Assembly: GCA_003153955.1 (NCBI GenBank) | Contig: PMCB01000124.1 | Coordinates: 30,845-46,307, forward strand | DNA: 15,463 nt | From: Dehalococcoidia bacterium | GTDB lineage: Bacteria; Chloroflexota; Dehalococcoidia; Dehalococcoidales; Fen-1064 | Direction: 5' to 3' | Made by a program: the position numbers and the translations under genes | Notes under the pieces: model-generated | The model's database searches: none | Seen by the model: the letters and a program-made list of their open reading frames with translations, nothing else | What the model was told of the DNA's origin: nothing | Part shown: in pieces, positions 1-8,271 of the stretch | How positions within the stretch are numbered: the first letter of the stretch is position 1 | Layout: the number at the start of each line of letters is the position of its first letter

Positions 1-319
1 TTGAAATAAAATCATCACAACCGGCTTCAATTCCCTTTACCCTGTCTTCTTTTTCCTTTAAAGCTGTCACTAAAATAATGGGCAGTAAGCGGTTTTTTTC
101 TCCTTGTCTGACCCTGCGGATAACTTCAAAACCATCTATTCCGGGCATCATGATATCTAAGAGCACCAGATCAATTTGATTGGCTGCAATAATATTTACC
201 GCATCTTTTCCATTGAACGCCTTGATGATTTCGTAACACTCGGGCGCAAGATAGGCTTCAAGCAATTCAATGTTTTGCACCTGGTCATCGATAATTAGAA
301 TAACGGGTTTGTCCTTCAA
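1..319 (-). CDS. Response regulator receiver domain protein, C-terminal part cut off by window edge
   Basis: The visible 106 residues form most of a CheY-like receiver domain that would accept a phosphoryl group from a histidine kinase. The acidic pair is D11-D12, the phosphoacceptor is D55 in LLDIMMPG, the switch Thr is T85 in LVTAL, and the sequence stops at DDFIS just before the expected conserved Lys. I chose a TTG start at 319 because it aligns exactly with the ATG of the neighbouring paralogue (both begin M-K-x-K-P-V-I-L); AAAGGG lies about 7 bases upstream. It is roughly 70-75% identical by eye to the receiver of the gene at 426-1295, so the two look like a tandem duplication. The output domain, if any, lies outside the window. 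It is the last visible gene of the minus-strand signalling cluster. Confidence 0.85.
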   Translation of the reverse strand, partial: MKDKPVILIIDDQVQNIELLEAYLAPECYEIIKAFNGKDAVNIIAANQIDLVLLDIMMPGIDGFEVIRRVRQGEKNRLLPIILVTALKEKEDRVKGIEAGCDDFIS

Positions 320-425
320 TTTGTGACCCTTTTATTTGTTCGTTTCTGTTATAAGTGGAACAAAATTAAACAATATTAACATATGTTTCGCAAATTTCTC
401 ATTTTGAAATCATTATTCCAACGAA

Positions 426-1295
426 TTACGAAAATTCTCTTCTGACTCCGCGGGCGATTTCCTGAGAGCGCCGGCGATTAGTGATATCTTGAACAAATAC
501 CGACGTTCCGATTACCGTATTTTTATTCTTTATCGGATTCCAATTCAACTCCCACCAGACAAACAAAATGGGTTGGTATTGCACTTCAATAAAATGTTCA
601 CCGGCCAAAGCCCGGCCAATACTGCGCAATGCAGCTGTTTTTAAATCCGGTGCAGTAATGCATTCCGGGTAACTCATCCCGATTTGAATATCGATTTGCC
701 ATTCTTTTTTCATTGCTTTACGGTGGTTGTCATTAAAACTGGTATACCGGTATTCCCGGTTCAATGAAAATATCAGGATATCATTGGGACCATTAATGAT
801 AGCACTCAGATGCGCTTTTTGCTCTTCTAACGCTGTATTACTTTGCTTTAATTCATCGGTCATATTTATGACCTCGGACTCCAGCTCTTTCCGATAATTA
901 CTCATTGTGTCGTTGTATGCTTTTATTTTGAGAAGAGATTGAATCCTGGCGAAGAGTTCCATTTTATCAAAAGGCTTTGAAATATAGTCATCACAACCGG
1001 CTTTTATCCCCTGGATCCGGTCTTCCGTTTCCTTAAGTGCGGTAACCAAAATAATCGGCATCAGCTTGTTTTTGGGGTCCTGCCTGATTCTGCGGGTAAC
1101 CTCGAAACCATCCATGCCGGGCATCATTACATCCAAAAGAATCAGATCGATTTGATTATCAGCCAGTTTTTGGAGGGCTTCTTCTCCGCTTGTCGCTTTG
1201 ATAATCTCATAACCCTCCGGTACAAGATAAGCCTCGAGCAGTTCGTTGTTCTGGATCTGGTCATCCACGACCAAAATTACCGGTTTAGCTTTCAT
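426..1295 (-). CDS. REC-PAS response regulator without recognisable output domain
   Basis: This 289-residue cytoplasmic protein has an N-terminal CheY-like receiver (about 1-120) with acidic pair D11-D12, phosphoacceptor D55 in LLDVMMPG, T85 and K107 in SKPF, so it should be phosphorylatable. A probable coiled coil follows (about 125-165, rich in E, L and K), then a PAS-type sensor domain (about 160-275) ending in VQDITNRR, the usual PAS exit motif. Only about 15 residues remain after the PAS domain, so there is no kinase, GGDEF, HD or DNA-binding module. It may act by protein contact or be the front half of a formerly longer hybrid kinase. AGGAGA is placed well before the ATG at 1295. Upstream on the same strand are a lone receiver and a PAS histidine kinase, the likely phosphodonor by position. 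Confidence 0.88.
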   Translation of the reverse strand: MKAKPVILVVDDQIQNNELLEAYLVPEGYEIIKATSGEEALQKLADNQIDLILLDVMMPGMDGFEVTRRIRQDPKNKLMPIILVTALKETEDRIQGIKAGCDDYISKPFDKMELFARIQSLLKIKAYNDTMSNYRKELESEVINMTDELKQSNTALEEQKAHLSAIINGPNDILIFSLNREYRYTSFNDNHRKAMKKEWQIDIQIGMSYPECITAPDLKTAALRSIGRALAGEHFIEVQYQPILFVWWELNWNPIKNKNTVIGTSVFVQDITNRRRSQEIARGVRREFS

Positions 1296-1333
1296 ATTAT
1301 TCTCCTGGTTTTCTGCGGTACAACATACTAATT

Positions 1334-1696
1334 TTACTTGATGAATTGACTGATTTCTTTCGCGAAAGTACGCGTGTTTATCGGTTTGCCGATGAACCCG
1401 CTGTTTGTGATATTTTTTATCTCTTCGATACCCCCTGCCATTACCGATGCAGTAACAAAAACAATTGGAATATCGCTGGTTTGTTTATCTTGACGCAGTA
1501 CACTGGCCGCCTCTGTGCCGCGCATATCCGGAAGCCTCACATCTAAAACGATGATATCCGGTTTTTCTTTCTGGGCAATGGCAATCCCATCGGTGGCGTT
1601 CTCGGATGTAAATACTTCGAACCCGGCTATCTCTAAAAGGTCTTTTTCCAGCGTCAAATTATTTGTATTGTCATCAACCACTAATGCTTTTTTCAT
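1334..1696 (-). CDS. Single-domain response regulator (CheY/DivK-like)
   Basis: The 120-residue protein is a stand-alone receiver domain with acidic pair D8-D9, phosphoacceptor D52 in VLDVRLPD, T82 and K104 in GKPI, all the residues expected for phosphotransfer. With no output domain it probably passes phosphate on or acts by binding a partner, as CheY, DivK or Spo0F do. A near-perfect Shine-Dalgarno (AAGGAGGT) precedes the ATG. The start lies inside the end of the upstream histidine kinase gene, with a 23-base overlap, so the two are probably translated together and the kinase is the natural partner. Receivers of this kind often follow multi-PAS hybrid kinases. The family assignment is firm; the target is unknown. 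Confidence 0.9.
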   Translation of the reverse strand: MKKALVVDDNTNNLTLEKDLLEIAGFEVFTSENATDGIAIAQKEKPDIIVLDVRLPDMRGTEAASVLRQDKQTSDIPIVFVTASVMAGGIEEIKNITNSGFIGKPINTRTFAKEISQFIK

Positions 1697-4457
1697 TTTG
1701 GACCTCCTTATTGGAGATAACTGGCAAAGTAAACCGCACCAAAGTGCCTTTACCCAAACCTTCCGATTCTACCGCAAAGTTTCCGCCATGCAGTTCCACC
1801 AGTTTTTTAGAAAGCGGCAACCCCAGGCCGGTCCCCTCCGTTACCCGGGAATATGGGGTATCGACACGGAAAAACCCCTCAAATATCTTACCCATATTTT
1901 CAGCCGCGATACCCACCCCTGTATCCCAAACAACCACTTCTATTTCCGAACCGACCTTCTTCGCACGCATCCCGATTTTCCCGCCCTCGGGTGTAAACTT
2001 CACCGCGTTCGAAACCAGATTGTATATTATCTCTTTAACTTTCAGTTCATCTGCTTCGATATCCGGCAAGTCTGAAGGTATTTCTAGCTGCATTTCTATT
2101 TTCTTTTTACTCACCATATCGGCTACCAGCATCGAAATATCGTTCAGCAGTGTTTTCATGGATATGATTGATAAAGCCAGTTTCATTTTTCCGGCTTCAA
2201 CTTTTGCCATATCGAGAATCTGATTTATCAATAACAACAGATGTTTTCCGCTGGTCAACACATTATTAACATACTGTTTTTGTTTCACATTCAGCGGTCC
2301 GAAAGTTTCGTCAAACAGCACCTCAGAGAAACCGTTGATCGAGTTGAGCGGAGTTCGGAGTTCGTGCGACATATTGGCTAAAAATTCAGATTTTACGCGC
2401 GCGGTGCGTTTTAACTCGGCCGCAAGTGCTTTTAACTCTTCATGGGCTTTCTCTAAACCGGTTTCTATCTCTCTTCGCTCGGTAATATCTTCAATGGCCA
2501 GCAGAATTATGCGCTTCTTCCCCAAAACCCGGTGAATCTGCCTGGCATTCAAAAGCATTATGCGCCTGCCGATGCCGGCAAAATCGTGCTCTACTTCATA
2601 ATTATCAAAGGTTGTTTTTTGGGGCAGGATGGTTTCCAACAACTCCCGCAATTTTGGGATATCCCATTGTTTGTTGCCCAGGTCATAAATCAGTTGCCCT
2701 ACCGTCTCCTCTGGTTTTACCCTGAAGACTTCATAGAAAGAACGACTAACTGAGACTACTCTTAAATCCTGATCCATGGCGATTAACGGTTCACGCACGG
2801 TGTTGATAATGCTTTCGGCGTATTCCCGTGATTCATCTTCGGATATTTTAATCGCCTCTAATTCTTTTCGGGCTTTTTCCAGGCCGTTTTCGATTTCGCG
2901 GCGCTCGGTGATATCTTCAATCGCCAGCAGAATAATCCGCTCTTTGCCTGATGCTTGTTGAATCTGCCTGGCATTCAGCAGCATAATGCGCTTGCCTATG
3001 GTTGCGAAAACATGTTCAACCTCATAATTATCAAAGGACGTTTTTTGGGGCAGGATCGTTTCCAGCAGTTCCCGCAGCTTGGGGATATTCCATTGTTTGT
3101 TGCCCAGGTCGTAAATAAGCTGCCCTACGGTCTCTTCCGGTTTTACTTTGAAGAATTCATAGAAGGAGCGGCTGACTGTAACTACCCTGAGGTCCTTATC
3201 CAAAGATATTAAAGGTTCCCGTACGGTATTAATGACACTCTCTGCAAAATCGCTGGCTTCATCGGCGGATTGTTTTATGACCTCAAGTTCTTTTCGTGTT
3301 TTTTCCAACCCGTTTTCAATCTCCCGGCGCTCAGTGATATCCTCGATGGCCAGTAGGATAATCCGTTCTTTCCCCAGCACTCTCTGAATTTGCCGGGCAT
3401 TAAGCAGCATGATCCGTTTTCCAATGGTCGCGAAATCATGTTCTACCTCATAATTATCAAATGATGTTTTTTGCGGAAGGATGGTTTCCAGCAGTTCCCT
3501 TAGTTTGGGGATATCCCATTGTTTATTACCCAGGTCATAAATAAGTTTACCTACAGTATCTTGCGGCTTTACCTTGAAAAATTCATAGAAAGAGCGGCTA
3601 ACCACAACTACCCTTAAATCCTGATCCAGAACGATTAATGGTTCACGAACGGTGTTAATAATGCTTTCGGAATATTCGTTGGCTGCCTGTACCTGCTTTA
3701 TCTTTTTTTGATCGGTAATGTCGTGCATTATTGCCGATACTCCGTAGATGTTGCCTTCCTTATCCTTGATTGAAGAAAGACTCAACGAAATATCGATTAT
3801 TACCCCATCTTTTCTCATGCGTTTCGTTTCATGATTTGTGATTAATTCCCCGGCTTTCAGTTTTTTAAGCTGGTCGAATAGTTCCTCTTTGTAACCGGGA
3901 GGAGCTAACAGCGAAATATTTTTGCCTTGCATCTCCTTTTCGGTATATCCATAGATGGTTTCTGCTCCTTTGTTCCAACTGACAACATCTCCACCGGAAG
4001 TTTTCCCGATAATACCCTCAACGGAGGTATTTACGATGGCCGCTAAACTAATGTCGCATTCCTCGATTTTTTTTCGTGTAGTGATATCTTCGATGGCCAG
4101 GAGAATAACTTTTAGCTTTGCCGGGGGATCGGGAATTCTACGGGCATTTAAAAGCATCGTCCGTTTCCCTATGCCGGGAAAATCATGTTCTACTTCATAA
4201 TCATCAAAGGTTGCCTGGCGGGGAAGAATGTTTTCTAAAAGTTCCCGTAGCTTGGGGATATCCCATTGTTTATTTCCCAAAGTATAAATAAGCTTCCCTA
4301 CCGTTTCTTCCGGATTTACCTTGAAAACTTCATAAAAAGAACGGCTGGCCGTCACCACCCGAAGGTCCTCGTCCAGAACAATTAACGGTTCCCGTATAGT
4401 ATCGACAATACTCTCTGAGTATTCCTGTGATTTATCTTTAATTTTTTGCTTAAACAT
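1674..4457 (-). CDS. Multi-PAS soluble sensor histidine kinase
   Basis: This 927-residue protein has no membrane segment and should sense a cytoplasmic signal. Five PAS domains come first: PAS-A (about 12-131), a different PAS-B (about 134-255), then three very similar copies (about 261-391, 403-533 and 545-675). The copies share EPLI, LGNKQWDIPKLRELLE, EVEH and MLLNAR, a PAS type also found in CheR-fusion proteins, and each ends in a helical IEDITERREIE linker. The kinase core follows: H box with phospho-His H698 in MSHELRTP, N box N813/N817 in YNLVSNAVKF, G1 D845-G849 in DTGVGI, and G2 G875-G879 in GTGLGL. It has no receiver of its own, but the next gene, overlapping by 23 bases, supplies one. 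A GGAAGGG Shine-Dalgarno precedes the ATG. The ligand is unknown; no haem, FAD or metal motif is evident. Confidence 0.93.
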   Translation of the reverse strand: MFKQKIKDKSQEYSESIVDTIREPLIVLDEDLRVVTASRSFYEVFKVNPEETVGKLIYTLGNKQWDIPKLRELLENILPRQATFDDYEVEHDFPGIGKRTMLLNARRIPDPPAKLKVILLAIEDITTRKKIEECDISLAAIVNTSVEGIIGKTSGGDVVSWNKGAETIYGYTEKEMQGKNISLLAPPGYKEELFDQLKKLKAGELITNHETKRMRKDGVIIDISLSLSSIKDKEGNIYGVSAIMHDITDQKKIKQVQAANEYSESIINTVREPLIVLDQDLRVVVVSRSFYEFFKVKPQDTVGKLIYDLGNKQWDIPKLRELLETILPQKTSFDNYEVEHDFATIGKRIMLLNARQIQRVLGKERIILLAIEDITERREIENGLEKTRKELEVIKQSADEASDFAESVINTVREPLISLDKDLRVVTVSRSFYEFFKVKPEETVGQLIYDLGNKQWNIPKLRELLETILPQKTSFDNYEVEHVFATIGKRIMLLNARQIQQASGKERIILLAIEDITERREIENGLEKARKELEAIKISEDESREYAESIINTVREPLIAMDQDLRVVSVSRSFYEVFRVKPEETVGQLIYDLGNKQWDIPKLRELLETILPQKTTFDNYEVEHDFAGIGRRIMLLNARQIHRVLGKKRIILLAIEDITERREIETGLEKAHEELKALAAELKRTARVKSEFLANMSHELRTPLNSINGFSEVLFDETFGPLNVKQKQYVNNVLTSGKHLLLLINQILDMAKVEAGKMKLALSIISMKTLLNDISMLVADMVSKKKIEMQLEIPSDLPDIEADELKVKEIIYNLVSNAVKFTPEGGKIGMRAKKVGSEIEVVVWDTGVGIAAENMGKIFEGFFRVDTPYSRVTEGTGLGLPLSKKLVELHGGNFAVESEGLGKGTLVRFTLPVISNKEVQNEKSISG
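2430..3674 (-). repeat. Three tandem 426-bp PAS-encoding repeats
   Basis: The last three PAS domains of the histidine kinase lie in exact register, with a period of 142 codons. Units begin near 3674, 3248 and 2822; the third is slightly shorter because it runs into the kinase domain. The first two units differ at about 17 of 134 aligned residues by eye. DNA similarity is also obvious, but with many third-position changes, so the copies are not brand new. A related fourth copy encodes PAS-A at about 4065-4424, separated from the tandem array by the unrelated PAS-B. Confidence 0.9.
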
Positions 4458-4515
4458 TTTCCCTTCCTTATTTCCGCGTTTACCTGGTTTTGTTTATCCT
4501 ATGCAGCGCCGTGCG

Positions 4516-5151
4516 CTACTTAAGTCCGAATAGTTTTGACCTTTCTTTAAATTCTTCCGGGGATTCGTCATCCCAGGGCAAATATTTGAGCGCTGCCGGG
4601 CTTTTGAAAGCATAAAGCAGTAAATTTATTACCTCCGTCGAAGTATTACCCAGCTTCATCACGCCGCTTTTCCTGAGAGTATGAACCGATCCGGTAACCA
4701 GCGTCGGTACGCCTGGAAAATAAACGCAAATTAAGGGGAAATCGGCTGTTTCTTCACCTATTTGAACCTTTTCCTCTGCAAGTATCCAACCAAATGAAAT
4801 GCAAGTCGGGGAATAAAGGAAAAGACAGGCCTGCATGTTAGTTAGCCTGCCGATTGTCATGATTTCGCCTTGTCCAAAAAATAGTCCTATCACCGGAATC
4901 TTAGAAAGTATTTTACCGACTTTGGTTAATTTCAAAATCATTCCGCATAAATATATAATCAATATACAAAAAATAAAACCGATACCGACGAATAAAAACC
5001 TATCGGGTACTGCCACCCCTAGAATCATTTTTCCGACTTTATCCCCGTTGCTGAAAAGAAGAATCACCACGTAAGTGACCAATATTACCGGCAGCCAGAA
5101 AACGAAACCGTATAGTAAAAAAGTCGATTGTCTTTTAATAAATTCCTTCAT
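4516..5151 (-). CDS. DUF502-like integral membrane protein
   Basis: The protein has 211 residues from the chosen start. An N-terminal amphipathic stretch is followed by two hydrophobic segments (about 11-34 and 51-73), then a basic turn and a soluble C-terminal domain. The layout and the landmarks LxP near residue 20, KIPVIG at 84-89, SFGWILAEE at 119-127 and a PGVPTLVTG motif fit the DUF502 family, whose usual PTTPNPTSG signature is here degenerate. DUF502 proteins are membrane proteins of unknown biochemical role. An ATG six codons upstream (5169) is in frame, but GGGAGGGAG sits immediately before the ATG at 5151, which decides the start. It lies 58 bases before the histidine kinase gene and may be cotranscribed with it. 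A small GC-rich hairpin overlaps its stop codon. Confidence 0.72.
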   Translation of the reverse strand: MKEFIKRQSTFLLYGFVFWLPVILVTYVVILLFSNGDKVGKMILGVAVPDRFLFVGIGFIFCILIIYLCGMILKLTKVGKILSKIPVIGLFFGQGEIMTIGRLTNMQACLFLYSPTCISFGWILAEEKVQIGEETADFPLICVYFPGVPTLVTGSVHTLRKSGVMKLGNTSTEVINLLLYAFKSPAALKYLPWDDESPEEFKERSKLFGLK

Positions 5152-5239
5152 TTCTCCCTCCCGCCCCATCTTTGTTTTTCATCTTCCCGCGCTTTTAAAA
5201 TGTCCATGCATAATTTTATCAATCAGTTATCGTCATTAA

Positions 5240-6841
5240 TTAATGCGCCATACGCGACCCCACGAAGAAGAGCGCTGCTCCGATAATCATCGCAGCGACC
5301 ATAATGCCTATCAATGCCCGGTTTGCCACCAGCTCCAGGTGATGTATATGCTTTTCTATTCCCGAGACATCCGCGCGTACTTGGATTTCACCCCGCTCAG
5401 CGGTCTTCATCATCCTGTCCAACCGCTGCGGCATCCCCCCTACCAGACTTGCTAATTCCGCTGCCGCCACCGGCAAACGGCGCAGGGCAGCGATTACAGA
5501 GTATCTCTTTTTAATAATCCGGATAACACTGGATTGCAATAACGGGGCAATATCGAAATCCGGGTCCAATCCTCTACCCAGGCTCTGCGCCATGACGATC
5601 GTTTTTAATAGCAGAAATGTATTAGATGGAAGCTGAATATGGTTACGCCGCAGCATTGTAAAAAGTTGTTCTAAATTATAACTTACGCTTTCCGAACGTT
5701 TCAGCAGGTGGGTAGTTGAGAACTGCCCCATCACGTATTTCATGTCTTTTCGCAAAAGGGCGCGGGAACCTTCAACACGGAGACTCACGGCACCCAATTC
5801 GATCAATGCATCTATCAACATGTCCGGATTCCTGTCCAGGATGGCTTTAAGCGCGTTAGCCAGGTGCCACCGCACCTCGTTATCAACCATACAAACCATC
5901 CCGAAATCGACCAGCCCCAGCCGCCCGTCAGGTTCCACAAATAAGTTCCCCGGGTGCGGGTCGGCGTGAAACGCTTCGCCTTCAAAAACCATTTTTAACC
6001 AGATACTTACGGCACGCTTGGCCAGATCCCGGCGGTCGAAGCCCGCTTTGTCAAGTGCTTGAATATCCAGCACCCCGATCCCGTGAATCCGCTCCATCGT
6101 GATTACCCGCGGGGTCGTAGACTCCCAGAAAATTGTAGGAATGTGAATTGTTTTATCGTCCTTAAAAAACCAGGCAAAATATTCGGCATTGTGGCCTTCC
6201 TGAATATAGTCCATCTCGGTTTTAATCGTGTCCGATATTTCCTGCACAATTCCGACGAGGTCATATTGCTGCGCACCTGCCCAATGTTTGGTGGCGGATA
6301 CCGCCGCGCCCGCTAAAATGTACATGTCCTCATCGACCATTTCAGGCACACCGGGCTTTTGCACCTTTACTACCACTTCCGGGCCGTCCTTTACGGTGCA
6401 GGCATAAACCTGCCCGATCGAAGCGACACCGACGGGCTCCGGTGTAAATTGGCTGAATATTTCATCAGCCGGCCGGCCTAAATCGTTGCTGATTACCTTT
6501 TTCATTACATCTATAGGCAGCGGCTTTAAAGAACTTTGGAGTTTTGATAACTCTTTGGTATATTCCGGCGGCAGCAGGTCGGCGCGCGTCGAAAGGATTT
6601 GTCCAAGTTTCACAAAAGTCGTGCCTAATTCCTCTATCGCCATGCGGGCGCGTTCGGGTTTGGTATAAGCCATTTTCCGAAAAGGGTTGCCGCGCAGCAT
6701 CCAGCCAACCAGCGCATAATTGCGGATACCGACGTATTTTAGTACTTCCTCCAACCTATACTTGGCCAGAACCATGGCGATCTGACGGTACCTGGGGAAA
6801 TGACTTTTATTCTTACGCTCTTTGTTTGCAGAACTAAACAT
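5240..6841 (-). CDS. UbiB/ABC1 family atypical protein kinase
   Basis: This 533-residue protein carries all the hallmarks of the UbiB/ADCK family: KxGQ motif K78-L-G80-Q81, the loop replacing the glycine-rich loop (VGVASIGQV, 137-145), nucleotide-binding K159 in VVVKVQKPG, the ExD helix (E209, D211), HADPHPGN at 292-299 and the DFG-like VDFGM with D312. A C-terminal hydrophobic segment (about 507-527) should anchor it to the membrane. In bacteria UbiB supports ubiquinone biosynthesis or lipid handling; many homologues occur in organisms without ubiquinone, and their substrate is unknown. No quinone biosynthesis gene is nearby, so a role in isoprenoid lipid or envelope homeostasis is only inference. 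AGGGAG precedes the ATG. The gap to the upstream voltage-sensor-like gene is just 15 bases, which suggests one transcript. Confidence 0.93.
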   Translation of the reverse strand: MFSSANKERKNKSHFPRYRQIAMVLAKYRLEEVLKYVGIRNYALVGWMLRGNPFRKMAYTKPERARMAIEELGTTFVKLGQILSTRADLLPPEYTKELSKLQSSLKPLPIDVMKKVISNDLGRPADEIFSQFTPEPVGVASIGQVYACTVKDGPEVVVKVQKPGVPEMVDEDMYILAGAAVSATKHWAGAQQYDLVGIVQEISDTIKTEMDYIQEGHNAEYFAWFFKDDKTIHIPTIFWESTTPRVITMERIHGIGVLDIQALDKAGFDRRDLAKRAVSIWLKMVFEGEAFHADPHPGNLFVEPDGRLGLVDFGMVCMVDNEVRWHLANALKAILDRNPDMLIDALIELGAVSLRVEGSRALLRKDMKYVMGQFSTTHLLKRSESVSYNLEQLFTMLRRNHIQLPSNTFLLLKTIVMAQSLGRGLDPDFDIAPLLQSSVIRIIKKRYSVIAALRRLPVAAAELASLVGGMPQRLDRMMKTAERGEIQVRADVSGIEKHIHHLELVANRALIGIMVAAMIIGAALFFVGSRMAH

Positions 6842-6856
6842 ATTTTTCTCCCTGGT

Positions 6857-7945
6857 TCAAATTGGAGGACTCTTCTCAATTTTATGGTGGCGTATCCCTA
6901 TATTCTGTTTCCAACTCTTTTCACCTAACTCATTGTGGATACGCGAGAAAACAGAATTGACCACATCCCGGACGGCATGGTCGACTTCTTCGCTGTCAAC
7001 TATTTCGACTACTGCATCATATGTCCGTTCCTCGGCCCGCTCTAAAGCTGCATCCAGCCCCACGATATGTGCCAGAGTAGGCACAACGCCTTCGTGTGGG
7101 GTTACGGCCCGCACCCGCTGCAACACCGAGGACTTGTTTCTTCTGAACGCTTCAGCGACTCCATGACTGAAATTTGCCCGGTCCATATCCGCCTGGACGC
7201 GGGTAATTATACGCTGCAGCACTCTATCGGTAATCTCTTCTTCCATTCCCTCTATTAGTCCCCAGAGATTACGTTTAACAAACCCATCCCCACCCAGCCG
7301 GTCTATTACGCGTATAAACCGCGCCACCAGGATAATCCACACCCAAACCATTTGGATAACAAACCCGTGGTTGACCAGCGCCAGTGCCGGCACTATCGCG
7401 ACGAAATCGAAAAAGTGAGAGCGCAGATAAGCGCCGCTGTTCCAGCGGAATCCGCTTCGGGTGAAAAATTCAATAAGTGAAATAACACCGATTCCAATAT
7501 CAATTGCTACCCAGGTCGCTGGTACCGCCCCGCGGCTGCTGAAAACCCAGACAGCGAGCAGGATTAATGAAAATAAGGCAATGACAAACGCCGACCAATG
7601 CAGCGCGTGATTACGGCGCGGCCGCGACTCTAACTCTTCGAGACGCACTTCCAATGAAGCAGGTGCCGCGCTTTTAGGGATAATCCTATCACTCACTATC
7701 AGTTTTTTGCGGGAATGGACTTTCTTTTGTATAAATATTTTTATACCATCACGCATCGCTGATACTTTTAATGAAACTAAAGAAAGAACCGACAAAATCC
7801 AATGCAAAATTGGATTACGCCGCGGCGCCGGCTCCGGTTCTTCGTGTCGCGCTTCCGGGGACTCGCCGTCCTGTGTTACAGTGCTTGAAGCGACATTGTT
7901 CGTTATCGGTTTATCTTGGGGCTGAACTTTTTTTCGCAAAAACAT
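6857..7945 (-). CDS. Voltage-sensor-like (S1-S4 type) membrane protein without pore, with duplicated N-terminus
   Basis: The protein has 362 residues. A long charged N-terminal part (1-112) holds an internal duplication. Four hydrophobic segments follow at about 114-136, 143-161, 174-192 and 195-214. The third contains FFDFVAIVPA and the fourth ARFIRVIDR, with R209 and R212 spaced by three, as in S3 and S4 of voltage-gated ion channels. No selectivity filter or S5-S6 pair follows; instead there is a soluble tail of about 145 residues, rich in R, E and V and probably helical. I read it as an ion-transport-domain relative rather than a working channel. The reading frame stays open to 8068, but GGAGG about 8 bases before the ATG at 7945 supports that start and avoids overlap with the gene at 8010-8228. 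It lies 15 bases upstream of the UbiB-like gene. Confidence 0.7.
   Translation of the reverse strand: MFLRKKVQPQDKPITNNVASSTVTQDGESPEARHEEPEPAPRRNPILHWILSVLSLVSLKVSAMRDGIKIFIQKKVHSRKKLIVSDRIIPKSAAPASLEVRLEELESRPRRNHALHWSAFVIALFSLILLAVWVFSSRGAVPATWVAIDIGIGVISLIEFFTRSGFRWNSGAYLRSHFFDFVAIVPALALVNHGFVIQMVWVWIILVARFIRVIDRLGGDGFVKRNLWGLIEGMEEEITDRVLQRIITRVQADMDRANFSHGVAEAFRRNKSSVLQRVRAVTPHEGVVPTLAHIVGLDAALERAEERTYDAVVEIVDSEEVDHAVRDVVNSVFSRIHNELGEKSWKQNIGIRHHKIEKSPPI
7574..7942 (-). repeat. Internal ~205-bp duplication inside the voltage-sensor-like gene
   Basis: Residues 2-56 and about 71-124 of the encoded protein resemble each other: FLRKKV matches FIQKKV, EARHEEPEPAPRRNPILHW matches LEELESRPRRNHALHW, and both are followed by a hydrophobic stretch rich in L, S and V. 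The offset is 68-69 residues. The DNA around 7800-7835 and 7595-7630 also matches visibly. The first copy's hydrophobic stretch is shorter than a normal membrane helix and leads straight into the second copy. Confidence 0.7.
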
Positions 7946-8009
7946 TTTTTTATCCTCCGGAAGCGCTGCTGCTTTATTAAGAGGAACCACGTGCATCCCT
8001 AATATTGGA

Positions 8010-8228
8010 CTACTCCTTCTTCTCCGAATCCCAGTCGATTTCCACAACAGTTTTCTTTCCGCTCGCAAAATTGAGTTTTATTTCTGCGTCGCCCTGGACT
8101 TCCAGGAGTTTTTGTGCCAATTCCTTCGCACTCTTGAGCGGCAATGGAATAGTAATAGAATTATTGATCTTCAACCATTCCGGGATGGCCGGCAGATGCG
8201 CGGTGATTTTTATCACTTTATTAGCCAT
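8010..8228 (-). CDS. Hypothetical 72-residue protein
   Basis: I do not recognise this protein. It is small, hydrophilic and slightly Lys-rich, with no signal peptide or membrane segment. It begins MANKVIKITAHLP, has a central KSAKELAQKLLEV helix and ends in a charged tail (DWDSEKKE). The alternation of short hydrophobic strands around one helix suggests a small alpha/beta fold. It is likely to be real: AAGGAAG precedes its ATG, the frame ends cleanly, and it sits between two conserved genes on the same strand with gaps of 64 and 43 bases. Its place among BON, PRC-barrel and DUF1508 genes hints at a stress-related role, but nothing in the sequence shows a function. Confidence 0.7.
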   Translation of the reverse strand: MANKVIKITAHLPAIPEWLKINNSITIPLPLKSAKELAQKLLEVQGDAEIKLNFASGKKTVVEIDWDSEKKE

Positions 8229-8271
8229 TTGGTACTTCCTTTGATTTATTTTTCGTCGATATCGGATGATA

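Noticed and set aside
1515..2223. Long plus-strand open frames opposite the histidine kinase and receiver
   Set aside because: They are mirror frames of strongly conserved kinase motifs (G1, G2, N box) on the minus strand and show no protein-like composition.
4505..4517. GC-rich hairpin AGCGC/GCGCT at the end of the DUF502-like gene, considered as a terminator
   Set aside because: The stem is only 5 bp and no T-run follows on the minus strand, so termination is not supported.
7946..8068. Upstream extension of the voltage-sensor-like protein to an ATG at 8068
   Set aside because: It would overlap the 72-residue gene by about 60 bases, and the added Arg-rich segment contains the GGAGG ribosome binding site of the better start at 7945.
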